Positions 54,904-63,507 of a stretch of DNA of 64,000 nt are shown one piece after another. Both the position numbers and the translations under genes were made by a program. This stretch comes from Wurfbainia villosa (lineage: Eukaryota; Streptophyta; Magnoliopsida; Zingiberales; Zingiberaceae). The first letter of the stretch is position 1. The number at the start of each line of letters is the position of its first letter. Under the pieces are notes generated by a model. That model made no database searches. It saw only the letters and a list, made by a program, of their open reading frames with translations, and was not told the origin of the DNA. Location of the stretch: assembly GCA_025175895.1 (NCBI GenBank), contig CM045987.1:35862113-35926112 (forward strand). Direction: 5' to 3'.

Positions 54904-55759
54904 TTGATCAATAGAGTGACTAGGTTGACTTAGGTTAGGATTAACACTAGACCTGATCTCCGCTCGAGTAAGGTCTAGTATGAATCGCTTGCTAATTGGG
55001 GTTGGGGTTTTGTAGGTTCATGTCCTTCATCGAACACTACATTGATAGTCTCCTCGACTCTAAGGGTGTCGTGGTTATATACTCTATAAGCTCTACTTGT
55101 AGTCAGTATCCTAGAAAGATTCCGGTCGTGGTTTTGGATGTAAATTTCCTGGGTAATCCTTAGTGTTTAGGATATGTACCTTACACCCAAATACCCTAAA
55201 GTACTTGATGTTAGGTATTTTATCGTGATAAATCTCGTACGAGGTCTTAAGGTGCCTCTTTACCATAAGGATCCTATTTTGGACATAGCAAGTGCTAGCT
55301 AACGCTCGCCAAAACCTATCGGGTAGGTCGTATTCGTTGACATGGTCCTAGCGGCTTCTTGTAGCGTTCGGTTTTCCGCTCCACTAGGCCATTTTCTTTG
55401 AGGGTCCTAGGCGAGGAGAATTCATGGTGGTATCCGCTTTGGGTTACAGTCGGTGAACCTTTGATTTTGAATTCACCACCATGATCGCTTCTAAGTCTTT
55501 TAACCTTAAGGTCTTTTTGATTCTCAATTAATTTGAATAGATTAATTAATTGATCTAGGTATCATTTTTATGTTTGATGAACCTAACCCAGTAAACACGG
55601 AGTAGTCACAATTATGACTAAGCAATATTGACTTCTATTGAGAGACTTGGCTCCATGTGAATCGAACAAATCCATATCAGGAGCTCAAGTACACTTGAGG
55701 TTCGTTCTTGGTTAGTTAACTTGTGTTGTGTCCTAGGTTGTTTTCCTTGTTGACAAGCA
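54904..55759 (-). pseudogene. P1 integrase, many small indels
   Basis: Alignable to the O2 integrase along its length (for example CYVQNRILMVKRHL near 55250 and the catalytic SDHGGEF region near 55470-55500), but broken by about one small deletion or substitution cluster per 50-100 bases. That indel density is higher than in flanking RT and protease. Confidence 0.8.
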
Positions 55760-56251
55760 TTACATTTTATTAACCAAGTTGTTGAGGTTGGGTAAGCCTC
55801 TGAGCCACTGACTCATCTTGTGGGACGAGTCTTGGGTGTGAGTGACCGAGTCGCTTCGGTGCCACAACCATGATTCCTCTTGCCGTGTCATAAGACACTT
55901 AGTTGAGGAGTTGGTTAAATTGATCGTATAAATGTTGTTATTTCTAGTTCCTTTAAGAATTGTTTTAGAGGTTTTGGTATTAATTATGCATTCATTTTCT
56001 AGAAATATAACCTTATAGTTATTATCACACAATTGGCTTACACTAAGTAAGTTATATTCAAAATTCTCTACAAGTAATACATTTTTAATAACAAAATTCG
56101 TGTTAAGCTCGATATCACCTGATCCGATGATTTTGAGCTTGCCGTTATTCCCAAAGGCTACCGATCCTTGTCGTTTGAATCGAAGCTTTGCGAATTTGAG
56201 TTGATCCCCGGTCATGTGTCGGGAGCAACCGCTGTCCAACATCCATTGATC
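55760..56251 (-). CDS. P1 protease (second exon, partial pol)
   Basis: From the acceptor at 56252 the frame reads DQWMLDSGCSRHMTGD (aspartic protease active site), GNNGKLKIIGSGDIEL, FEYNLLSVSQLCDNNYKV, and ends in the pre-integrase region SWLWHR, after which it is frameshifted. Protease matures the polyprotein. The first in-ORF Met is 56242, but the mini-exon would supply the true start. Confidence 0.85.
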   Translation of the reverse strand, partial: DQWMLDSGCSRHMTGDQLKFAKLRFKRQGSVAFGNNGKLKIIGSGDIELNTNFVIKNVLLVENFEYNLLSVSQLCDNNYKVIFLENECIINTKTSKTILKGTRNNNIYTINLTNSSTKCLMTRQEESWLWHRSDSVTHTQDSSHKMSQWLRGLPNLNNLVNKM

Positions 56252-56473
56252 CTACACACAAGGTGGTTGGATTGGATGTTAGATTTTTTGTTAAGAAAAT
56301 TGGTTGTAAGTTGTTAACCCTAGGTCATCTCGCCGGAGTCTATATGATCAAGCATGTTATACTTATGTGTTTTTTTTTTTTTGAGATGACTTTCAATTAA
56401 GTTGATTGAGTGGATTTAGGTTCAAGTAATTTTATGTTAGATTTGGATTTAACCCTAGGCTTGTCAAGTTTAC
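56252..56473 (-). other. predicted intron of P1
   Basis: 222 nt on the minus strand. Donor AAG|GTAAAC, acceptor TTGTGTGTAG|GAT, AT-rich, with a branch-site-like TCTAACA about 30 nt before the acceptor. In-frame stops make it untranslatable. Removing it joins the mini-exon to protease in frame (Lys then Asp-Gln-Trp-Met). Confidence 0.6.
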
Positions 56474-56560
56474 CTTTTCAAGATCATGGCTTCCAGGTCG
56501 TGGCGAGGCACAGGGGCCTTCTTTTATCGGATCATCGACCACTTCCTTAGACAAAGCCAT
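56474..56560 (-). CDS. predicted mini-exon starting P1 pol
   Basis: 29 codons, MALSKEVVDDPIKEG... to ...GSHDLEK, with no similarity I recognise. The ATG is the first after the PBS and has a good context (GAGAATGGC). The block is also conserved in O2 (48408-48492). Real translation is inferred. Confidence 0.55.
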
Positions 56561-56696
56561 TCTCAAGAAAATGATGACTTGACTTACCTAAAATTATTTC
56601 CTCGTCTAACTAGTTATTTTTGAAAAGAGGCTCCCCGAGGCTCAATCTTTTCGAAAAATTTTAGTTGGTTATGTTTTTGAAAAGAGGCTCCCCGAG
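56561..56696 (-). other. P1 leader
   Basis: 136 nt between PBS and the mini-exon ATG. A 60-bp tandem duplication contains GAGCCTCGGGGAGCCTC twice (from 56700 and from 56640 on the complement). A consensus donor AG|GTAAGT lies near 56582-56590 on the complement. Confidence 0.6.
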
Positions 56697-56710
56697 GCTC
56701 TGATACCAAT
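56697..56710 (-). other. primer-binding site of P1
   Basis: The complement reads ATTGGTATCAGAGC directly after the LTR. Confidence 0.95.
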
Positions 56711-57800
56711 TGTTGGATCAATGCGGTTCGCTAGAGGGGGGGGGGTGAATAGCGAAAGAAAAAAACTTTTTGTAATTCGTTTCAAAAGAAATATACGCAG
56801 CGGAAAGATAAGCAAAACAAAAAGTAAAGGAGACAATAGAAACAAGATATTTACTTGGTTCGTAGCCGAAGGCTACTACTCCAAGGCCCTAGTGGTCCTT
56901 GACCACGCACGGAGGGCAAATCACTAAACAAACTCCTCCTCGTTGGAGGTAGGAGTTAATCGATACAAAAAAACTTGAGGTAGAGGGACACTCCCCCTCT
57001 CCTCGTATACGATAAAAGCTCCGGAAATATAAATGACAAACTGATAACAAAAACTAAGACCGACGTACAATAATAAAGAAAGTTAAACCTAGACGTCGGA
57101 ATGGAAGGACTTCGTTGTCGTAGAGTTGCATAGAATCTGAGGCTTTTTGAGCACTTAGAATTGTTGATGAAACCCTAGGTTTGGCCCTCCTTTTATAGCC
57201 TTTGAGCCCCTTTTCGAGTGGGTCTTCAACCAATCACAAATGGACACCAAACCGCTTTGAGGTGGAGTGATAAGCCTTGACTCCTCGAATCTGATCATTG
57301 ACCATCAGTCGACTGATGGCCATCATCGATCGATGGCGCGACATCGATCGATTGATAACCTTCTCGGCCGATCGATACACGACGGTCGAGTCCTCCAAGT
57401 AGCGATCGGGTTAGCTCAATAAAAACATAATTTCGATGGTCGTCGACCATCTGATCTCGACCTAGACCATCTATAAGATGTCTTTGGTCGGATCTACGCT
57501 TAAGATCATCCCCGTAAAGAGGATACGACCTTACTTACTCTCGCACACACGAGCTTACCTCGATACTTACGTGTCGCTTTTGCTTCCGGCCTTCCACTCG
57601 ATTCCTTCGGCTCCCTCCGAAGTAACTCGAGTATCGCCCGACCACCGCGGCTTCCTCCGGGTGTCGCTAGCCTTCAGCTCCAGCTATATCAATCTTCTGC
57701 ACACTCGATTCAGCTCGTGAGAAAACAAAATAGACTTAACTTTTGTGTCTTTGCTATAATCAAAACACAGGTTCGATTTCGGTGCCTCACTGCACCAACA
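56711..57800 (-). repeat. 5' LTR of P1
   Basis: 1,090 bp, sister of 51219-52304. Keeps CAGTCGACTG at 57306-57315 where the sister has ATCGATCGGTG-type sequence. Confidence 0.95.
57191..57198 (-). promoter_or_regulatory. TATA box of P1 5' LTR
   Basis: The complement reads CTATAAAA in GGCTATAAAAGGAGGGCC; identical in the other P1 LTR. Confidence 0.65.
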
Positions 57801-57953
57801 CGGTGAGCTTGTTCCAGAGATCCTTGGCACTAATAAATGGTCCAGTTCGGTTGAGCTCCTCCTTGGATAAGCTGCATTGCAAAATTTGGATCGCTTTTGC
57901 ATCAACTTCGATTTGCCTTTTTGTTGCGTTGGTCATTTTATCGTAGTCCAATG
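57801..57953 (-). pseudogene. O2 gag, N-terminal part
   Basis: 51 codons open: LDYDKMTNATKRQIEVDAKA, ILQCSLSKEELNRTGPFISA, KDLWNKLT, continuing in frame into 51213. The gag start itself lies beyond the C1 insertion, outside the window. Confidence 0.85.
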
Positions 57954-58430
57954 TGTTAGAATCGATGCTCCGGCTAGAAGGGGGGGGGATGAATAACCTT
58001 TCTTATGGAACTACAAGATTTGTTAGCGGAAGCACAAATAAAATGAAGACTAAAACAAAATCAAGAAAGACAATGCTAACAAAAGCCTTTAATGTGGTTC
58101 ACGACCTCTTGCCTCTAGTCCACGACAATCCTTTAGGTGGATCACTCCTTCAACCTTCTACTATTTTCTCCTTTAGATGAACACAAGGTGGAGAAGGACC
58201 TTCCTACAATAAACCCTCTTCTTACAAGATAATAGAAGTAAGATAGTGAAGAAGAGAGTAAAAACCCTTAGAAAACTTGGAGAGCTTGTTAATATGATTT
58301 AGAGTGAAAGCATTAGCCTCCTCAAGCCTCCCAAGGCCTCCTTTTATAGAGAGGAGACAGTTTTTCCCATTAGGCATGCAGCAGTCGACTGCCGCTGTAG
58401 CTGACCGCCTCTAATGACTTTTGGCCAAGC
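57954..58430 (-). repeat. C1: copia LTR, first segment
   Basis: Plus-strand start TGTTAGAATCGATGCTCC, then the GGGGGGGGGATGAATAACC block, a TTTAATGTGGTTCACGACC block and a TATA complement (CTATAAAAGG at 58342-58351). Inserted in O2 gag; expected duplication CAATG (57949-57953). Its other end is beyond the window because O3 interrupts it at 58431. Confidence 0.75.
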
Positions 58431-59558
58431 TGTAGGTGATCGTAGGATGGTTAGAGGGGAATGAATAACCTCTCTTTACTTCTAAAATTACATTAGCGGA
58501 AGCAAATAAATACAAGTAGAATTGAAATCAAGAAACAAAAATAACAATGGTAATATGGTTGTTTAACGTGGTTCGAAGATTATGCTCCTACTCTACGACG
58601 ATCCTTAAGGTGGATCAATCCTAGCAAGTCTTCACTAAGAATCTCCTTTTGATGCAATCACCAAGTTAGAGAACCCTTCTTTACAATGCACTCTTCTTCT
58701 TACAAATGATGGAAATTAAGAATAGAGAAGAAGAGGTTAAGAGCACAAAAAGACTTGGAGAAGGCTTGGTGAGATTGAGAGCAGAGTTAAGAATGAGAGC
58801 ACTAGCCCTCTCAAGATACCCAAGGCCTCCTTTTATAGAGAAGAGGCTTATTTTCCTGTTGAGCCTGCAACAGTCGATTGATGCATGCCATCAGTCGACT
58901 GCTGCTATCGCTGACCTCATCCAACAACTTTTGACGAGCCTGATCTGTGGTCGTCACTACCCAACGGGACTCTGATCAGTCGACTGATCATACTAGCAGT
59001 CGATTGATCGAGCCATCAGTCGACTGCTCCAAGCAATTAGTCGACTCAAAATGTTTCTGTGCTTGTGTCCACTTATAATACGATCACAGGATATGACAAT
59101 GACCGATGGTGGACTCAGCTAACGCTAGCATCGTGATGAACACCGAGAACTCGATGGCCGACTTGACTAATTGATTATCGATCACCGAAAAAGACCCCAA
59201 TCGACTGATACACTTCAAGTATGATCAAGTCATACTTGAAATCAACTCCCTAGACCTAGACTCAACCTTCTAGCTCTTCTTTCAACCTTGAACCTCCAGG
59301 ATCCCTCATAGTCTGCGATTCTTTGATCCTTGTGCTTGCCTTCAAGAGCTTCCTTCGGTTTCGTCATATCTTGAGATTCTCCTTTGCCAAAGTCCGCTTG
59401 GACTTTACGCCGCCAAGACTACATGCTTGGACTTACGCTGCTAAGACCTTGCCTTTGAACTTCCTTTGCCAAGGTCCGCTTGGACTTTATGCCGCCAAGA
59501 CTATATGCTTGGACTTATGTTGCCAAGACCTTCCCTTAGATTTCTCTTACCAAGATCA
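58431..59558 (-). repeat. O3: O1-type LTR, first segment
   Basis: Plus-strand start TGTAGGTGATCGTAGGATGG, TATA complement near 58829-58836, palindromes 58870-59215, and hairpin units (59390-59555) matching the O1 LTR in reverse. Cut at 59558 by E1. Confidence 0.8.
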
Positions 59559-60334
59559 TGTAGGATCGAAAAGCGCTAGAGGGGGAGGGGGGGGGGGTGA
59601 ATAGCACACGACAAATTCTTTCTTTTCGTACGATTTGATTAAGATAAAGTAAACATAACATAGAAGAAAAGTAAATGAGACAAATTTATTTTTACTTAGT
59701 TCATGACCTAACGGTTGATAATCCAAGGCCCTTGCGATCCTAGACTGCGTACGGAAGGAAAAACACTAACTATCTCCTCCTCGTTGGAGGTAGGAGACAA
59801 CGGATACAAAGAAATGAAAGAATGAGGAAGAGGGACAATCCCACCTCTCCTCTAAGCAATGAAAGCACAATAATGAAAACACGAGTGCACTGAATTGAAA
59901 TGGAAAACAAACTAAAGTATACCGACGATGATCTGATATTGGACTTAGGAGCGTATCATCGACATTGTGGTAGCGTTTCGTCGTCGTAGCATTGTCGTAA
60001 AGAAGCGACATTGCAGGATCACTTTGTAAGAATTTTTGATGACCTAAAGGGGTGAAACCACCCTTCTTTTATAGCCTTGGAAACCCCCCAACGTTCAGTT
60101 CTAGCTCATAGTCAAAGAACCTCATCTCCCCAAGATAAGTGAAGCTTATCTTGACTTTCCTTAAGGTGGGCAATTTGAATATGATCGGTCATTGCTCACC
60201 CTCATGATCGTGATGCCACGGCTAGGTTTCTCAACTACAGCAAAAAGTTAGTCCAAAACAAGTAAAGGAAAAAGCGACGGTCACTTACTGTCTGATCTCG
60301 ACCTAGACCTTCCACTGGAAGTCTTAGTTGGATC
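59559..60334 (-). repeat. 3' LTR of E1, first segment
   Basis: Starts TGTAGGATCGAAAAGCGC, GGGGGGGGGGTGAATAGC block at 59588-59605, TATA complement near 60065-60072. The GGATC duplication of the TRIM is 60330-60334. Confidence 0.88.
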
Positions 60335-60534
60335 TATTAGTGCCTATAAGATTCACATATCTCCACAATAACATGATATTGTCCACTTTGAGCCTAAGCC
60401 CTCATGGTTTTTATTTTTAGGCTTTACCCAAAAGGCCTCATGTCAATGGAGATATCTTTTTATCTTATAAGCACATGATCTTTTCTATGGCTTACCAATG
60501 TGGGACTTTGATTGTATTCCCCATACTTCCAATA
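60335..60534 (-). repeat. 3' LTR of TRIM
   Basis: TATTAGTGCCTATAAGATTC to ACTTCCAATA; sister of 60809-61008. Confidence 0.93.
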
Positions 60535-60808
60535 ATCCCTCTCTCAAACGAAGGACCACATTGAGCCCCCTCAAGCCTATCTCTCCTTGAAGGACTTTCT
60601 CTGCTTGATGTCCGATCTTCAACCCACCAGGACTTCCTACCAACTGTCTGGTCCTCCTGACCTAGTTGGACTTCCTGCCAGTTGTCCAACCCTTTTGGCC
60701 CAACTGAACTTTCTGCATGGTGTCTGGTTCTCTTGATCCGGACATGGGAGCTCCATTTCCTTCGTTCGAGGTTCATGGCATGACATGGACCATAACTCTG
60801 ATACCAAT

Positions 60809-61008
60809 TGTTAGTGCCTATAAGATTCACATATCTCCATAATGATATGATATTGTTCACTTTGGGCCTAAGCCCTCATGGTTTTTATTTTTGGGCTTTA
60901 CCCAAAAGGCCTCATGTCAATGGAGATATCTTTTTATCTTATAAGCACATGATATTTTCCATATCTTATCAATGTGGGGTTTTGATTGTATTCCCCATAC
61001 TCCCAACA
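60809..61008 (-). repeat. 5' LTR of TRIM
   Basis: TGTTAGTGCCTATAAGATTC to ACTCCCAACA, intact TG...CA ends. Confidence 0.93.
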
Positions 61009-61013
61009 GGATC

Positions 61014-61322
61014 GCCGCCTAAAATCGTCCTCGAACGGAGGACCCGACCTTACCTTCACTCACACTCGAGCTTACCTTAGTGACCTGTAGCTCAGCCTTT
61101 GGTCTCCACCTGGGTTCTTCGACTCCCTCCGAAGTTCTCCTGGTTTCGCCCGACCATCGCGGTTTCTCTACACGAGATTCTCCGGGTGTCGTCGACCTTC
61201 AGCTTAGCTTAATCATTTCTGCACACTTGGTTCAGCTCATTAGATAACAATATGACCTTAGCTTTGGGTCTTTGCCATAATCAAAATTTAGGTTCGATTA
61301 TCTAGTGCCTACTGCATTAACA
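61014..61322 (-). repeat. 3' LTR of E1, second segment
   Basis: Resumes GCCGCCTAAAATCG and ends TGCCTACTGCATTAACA before the PPT (complement GGGGGAGAT at 61323-61332). Confidence 0.85.
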
Positions 61323-61332
61323 ATCTCCCCCT

Positions 61333-61987
61333 TTTTGATCTATGACAAACCAACATAGTTAAGCGAAAAATTAACGCATAAGAGTGCATTAAGTAAGTGA
61401 AATGATTATTATGAATATCAAATAAGCATAAATATGAAAGAAGCATAAATGCATAACTTAGTTAGTGTGATTAACTTAGTAAGTTAGCATAAGTAGGAGT
61501 AAGAGTAAAACTCTTTTTTAAGTCCTCTCCCTTGAGGTAACCTCCCCCTTGACCTTATGTGAGTACTTGAAAAAGGATCTTAGCTCTCCCCCTTAACGGT
61601 TGCAACTTAAAAAGTTAAGTAATCAAGATTACTTAACATTGGCCTAAATTTATAAGTTAAGCTTAAGTTAAGTTATCAAAAATTAATTTTTGATCCATTA
61701 ACTTTGGCCTTTTTCTCCCCCTGTTTCCAGTAAAAGGTTAAGTTAAGTAATCACTTACTTAACTTTGGCTAGATGGTTTTAAGTTTAGATTTAAGTTAAG
61801 TTATCAAAAAAAAATTTGATCCCTTAACTTTGACCTTTTTCTCCCCCTTTTGCCATAAATCAAAAAGTGTGGGGGTTTATAGAAAAAACTTTTTTGAAAC
61901 ATAGTGATTATGTTTTATAAGTCCAAGCATGTTCCTATTAGATTATGAAAATAATACTTTAAACATAAGCTCAACTAATAGTATGTT
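61333..61987 (-). other. E1 3' non-coding region
   Basis: Repeated TTAACTTNGGCC words and further CTCCCCCT tracts (61541, 61714, 61841), secondary purine tracts on the sense strand. No coding sequence. Confidence 0.6.
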
Positions 61988-62180
61988 CAACTCTATTTGA
62001 CTTGATTGATATAAAATGATCAATAAGTCCTGATTAGAGTTGGTTAATTTAGATAATTATACTCCATGGTTCATGTCGATGCACTAGATCTATATCTGGA
62101 ACCAGGAGTGAGGTCCTAATATCTCACACCCATCTACGTGGCTAAGAACACACACATTAGTCCTATGTGTTGTGAGCTGT
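61988..62180 (-). other. conserved structured RNA module, E1 copy
   Basis: SL1 arms ATCTCACA (62121-62128) and TGTGAGCTGT (62171-62180), weakened by two changes. SL2 arms ACTCCATGGTT (62061-62071) and AACCAGGAGT (62100-62109). SL3 arms CAACTCTA (61988-61995) and TAGAGTTG (62035-62042). Confidence 0.75.
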
Positions 62181-62290
62181 ATTGGCTCCTTAAATCTATA
62201 GGTGCATGCTTTCTAGGATAAGCCCTAGGCTAATTCCATTTTGCATGAAAAATAAAAATAGAGTATAAAGGAAAATATAAGTTTTGAGTC

Positions 62291-62661
62291 CTACTCTATT
62301 ATGCACATACCTAATTTGCATCTAAGCAGACTAAACTCTGCTTCGGGTAAGGGCTTGGTAAATAGGTCTGCTAGGTTCGATTTGGACTCCACGTATTCGA
62401 TGGTCTCACTGGCTGCATGTTCTTGAATAAAGTGGTGTTTGACCTCTATATGTTTGGTTCTAGAATGACAGATTGGGTTTTTGGTTAAATTAATTGAACT
62501 AATATTGTTGATGTAAATTTTAGTGTTGTTAAAGTTTAACTTAAAGTCTTGGAGAGTGTGCTTCATCCAAAGGAGTTGAGCTGCACACTCACCCATCGCG
62601 ACGTATTCGGCCTCGGTAGTAGATAAAGCAACACAGTGTTGCTTTCTATTGCATCAGCTCA
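62291..62661 (-). pseudogene. E1 RNase H
   Basis: Open 62596-62291: AAQLLWMKHTLQDFKLNF, INLTKNPICHSRTKHIEVKH, NLADLFTKPLPEAEF, CIIE-stop. Just upstream is CVALSTTEAEYVAMGE (62590-62640). A break near 62661 (ANFSAQ then stop) separates it from RT. The first block GYSDSDYA is in the RT-side ORF. Confidence 0.85.
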
Positions 62662-63507
62662 CTAGACTTGAGCTGAGAAATTAGCAACACCCACTCGTGC
62701 TCTTTCTATCGAGTTTACTACTGCATAATCCGAGTCGGAGTAGCTGATTAGTTCGAATTCGTTAGATCTAGAGTACCAAATTCCTACGTTTAGTGTACCC
62801 TTTAGGTATCTAAGGATGCATTTGACTAATGTTAGGTGCGACTCCTTAGCAAAAATTTGAAATCTTACACATATACTCACTGCGAATAATATATCGGGTC
62901 GACTCGCAGTTAAGTATAGGAGACTACCTATCGCACTCCTATAGTATTTTAAATATATCGATTTTCCTTCTAAGTCCTCTCCTATATTAACATTTGTAGC
63001 CATTGGTGTATTAATTACCTTAGCATTTTGCATTCCAAATCTATTAATTAATTCTTTAGCGTATTTATGTTGATGTAGGTAAATTCCTTCCTTAGTTTGT
63101 TTAATTTTTAAACCTAGAAAAAATATTAATTCTCCTACTAAGTTCATTTCGAATTCACTTTCCATTAGTGAAATGAACTCATTTAGTAAAATTGAGTTGG
63201 TTGCTCCAAAGATTATATCATCTACGCATATTTGTGTAATAAAAATTTCTTTACCTACGGATTTTACGAAGAGAGTTGGGTCTACTAAGCCTTGACTAAA
63301 CCCTTTTGACTTGAGATAAACGGAAAGCCTTTCATACCAAACTCTAGGAGCTTGTTTTAGTCCATATAAAGCTTTCTTAAGTCTGAAAACATGGTCGAGT
63401 TTGTCTAAACTTTCAAATCTTGGGGGTTGGCTAATGTAGACCTCTTCCTTAATAAAACCATTTAAAATACTGACTTCACATCCATTTGAAATAATTTGAA
63501 TCCTCAA
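62662..63507 (-). CDS. E1 reverse transcriptase (open part of pol)
   Basis: 281 codons open. LNGFIKEEVYISQPPRFESL, LYGLKQAPRVWYERL, TQICVDDIIFGATN (catalytic VDD with Cys for Tyr), GELIFFLGLKIKQTKEGIYL, YRSAIGSLLYLTASRPDI, LTLVKCILRYLKGTLNVGI and SYSDSDYA (first RNase H Asp). Upstream, FKLFQMDVKS is frameshifted (63490-63530). Well conserved but not continuous with the rest of pol. Confidence 0.87.
   Translation of the reverse strand: MRIQIISNGCEVSILNGFIKEEVYISQPPRFESLDKLDHVFRLKKALYGLKQAPRVWYERLSVYLKSKGFSQGLVDPTLFVKSVGKEIFITQICVDDIIFGATNSILLNEFISLMESEFEMNLVGELIFFLGLKIKQTKEGIYLHQHKYAKELINRFGMQNAKVINTPMATNVNIGEDLEGKSIYLKYYRSAIGSLLYLTASRPDILFAVSICVRFQIFAKESHLTLVKCILRYLKGTLNVGIWYSRSNEFELISYSDSDYAVVNSIERARVGVANFSAQV

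Larger units (their letters stand above)
51219..57800 (-). mobile_element. P1: pol-only Ty1/copia element
   Basis: 6,582 bp with perfect CGGTG duplication (51214-51218, 57801-57805). Minus-strand order: 5' LTR 57800-56711, PBS 56710-56697, 136-base leader, mini-exon 56560-56474, intron 56473-56252, protease, integrase (decayed), RT, RNase H, structured RNA module, PPT, 3' LTR 52304-51219. Gag is absent: only about 450 bases separate PBS and protease. LTRs are identical over their first several hundred bases, so insertion was recent, yet integrase has many small indels. Confidence 0.93.
36213..57953 (-). mobile_element. O2: Ty1/copia gag-pol element, heavily interrupted
   Basis: Minus-strand element: 3' LTR 36213-36637 plus 42088-42758, PPT 42759-42770, RNase H, RT, integrase, protease, a gag-pol spacer with a mini-exon relic, and gag (48759-51213 plus 57801-57953). 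Host to H1, a PIF/Harbinger-like element with a hAT MITE inside, an LTR-derived insert (49257-50216), P1, and, at its gag start, C1. Its 5' LTR is beyond the window. Coding parts carry stops and lost catalytic residues, so it is inactive. Confidence 0.85.
60335..61008 (-). mobile_element. TRIM retrotransposon
   Basis: 674 bp, perfect GGATC duplication (60330-60334, 61009-61013). Two 200-bp LTRs (60335-60534, 60809-61008), 274-bp internal part. The PBS complement (ATTGGTATCAGAG, 60796-60808) and a purine tract (complement GAGAGAGGGATTA near 60534-60550) give minus orientation. No coding capacity. The left LTR has both ends mutated (TG to TA, CA to TA). Confidence 0.93.

Noticed and set aside
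60492..60860. 122-codon ORF in the TRIM
   Set aside because: It spans the internal region plus parts of both LTRs of an element type known to be non-coding.
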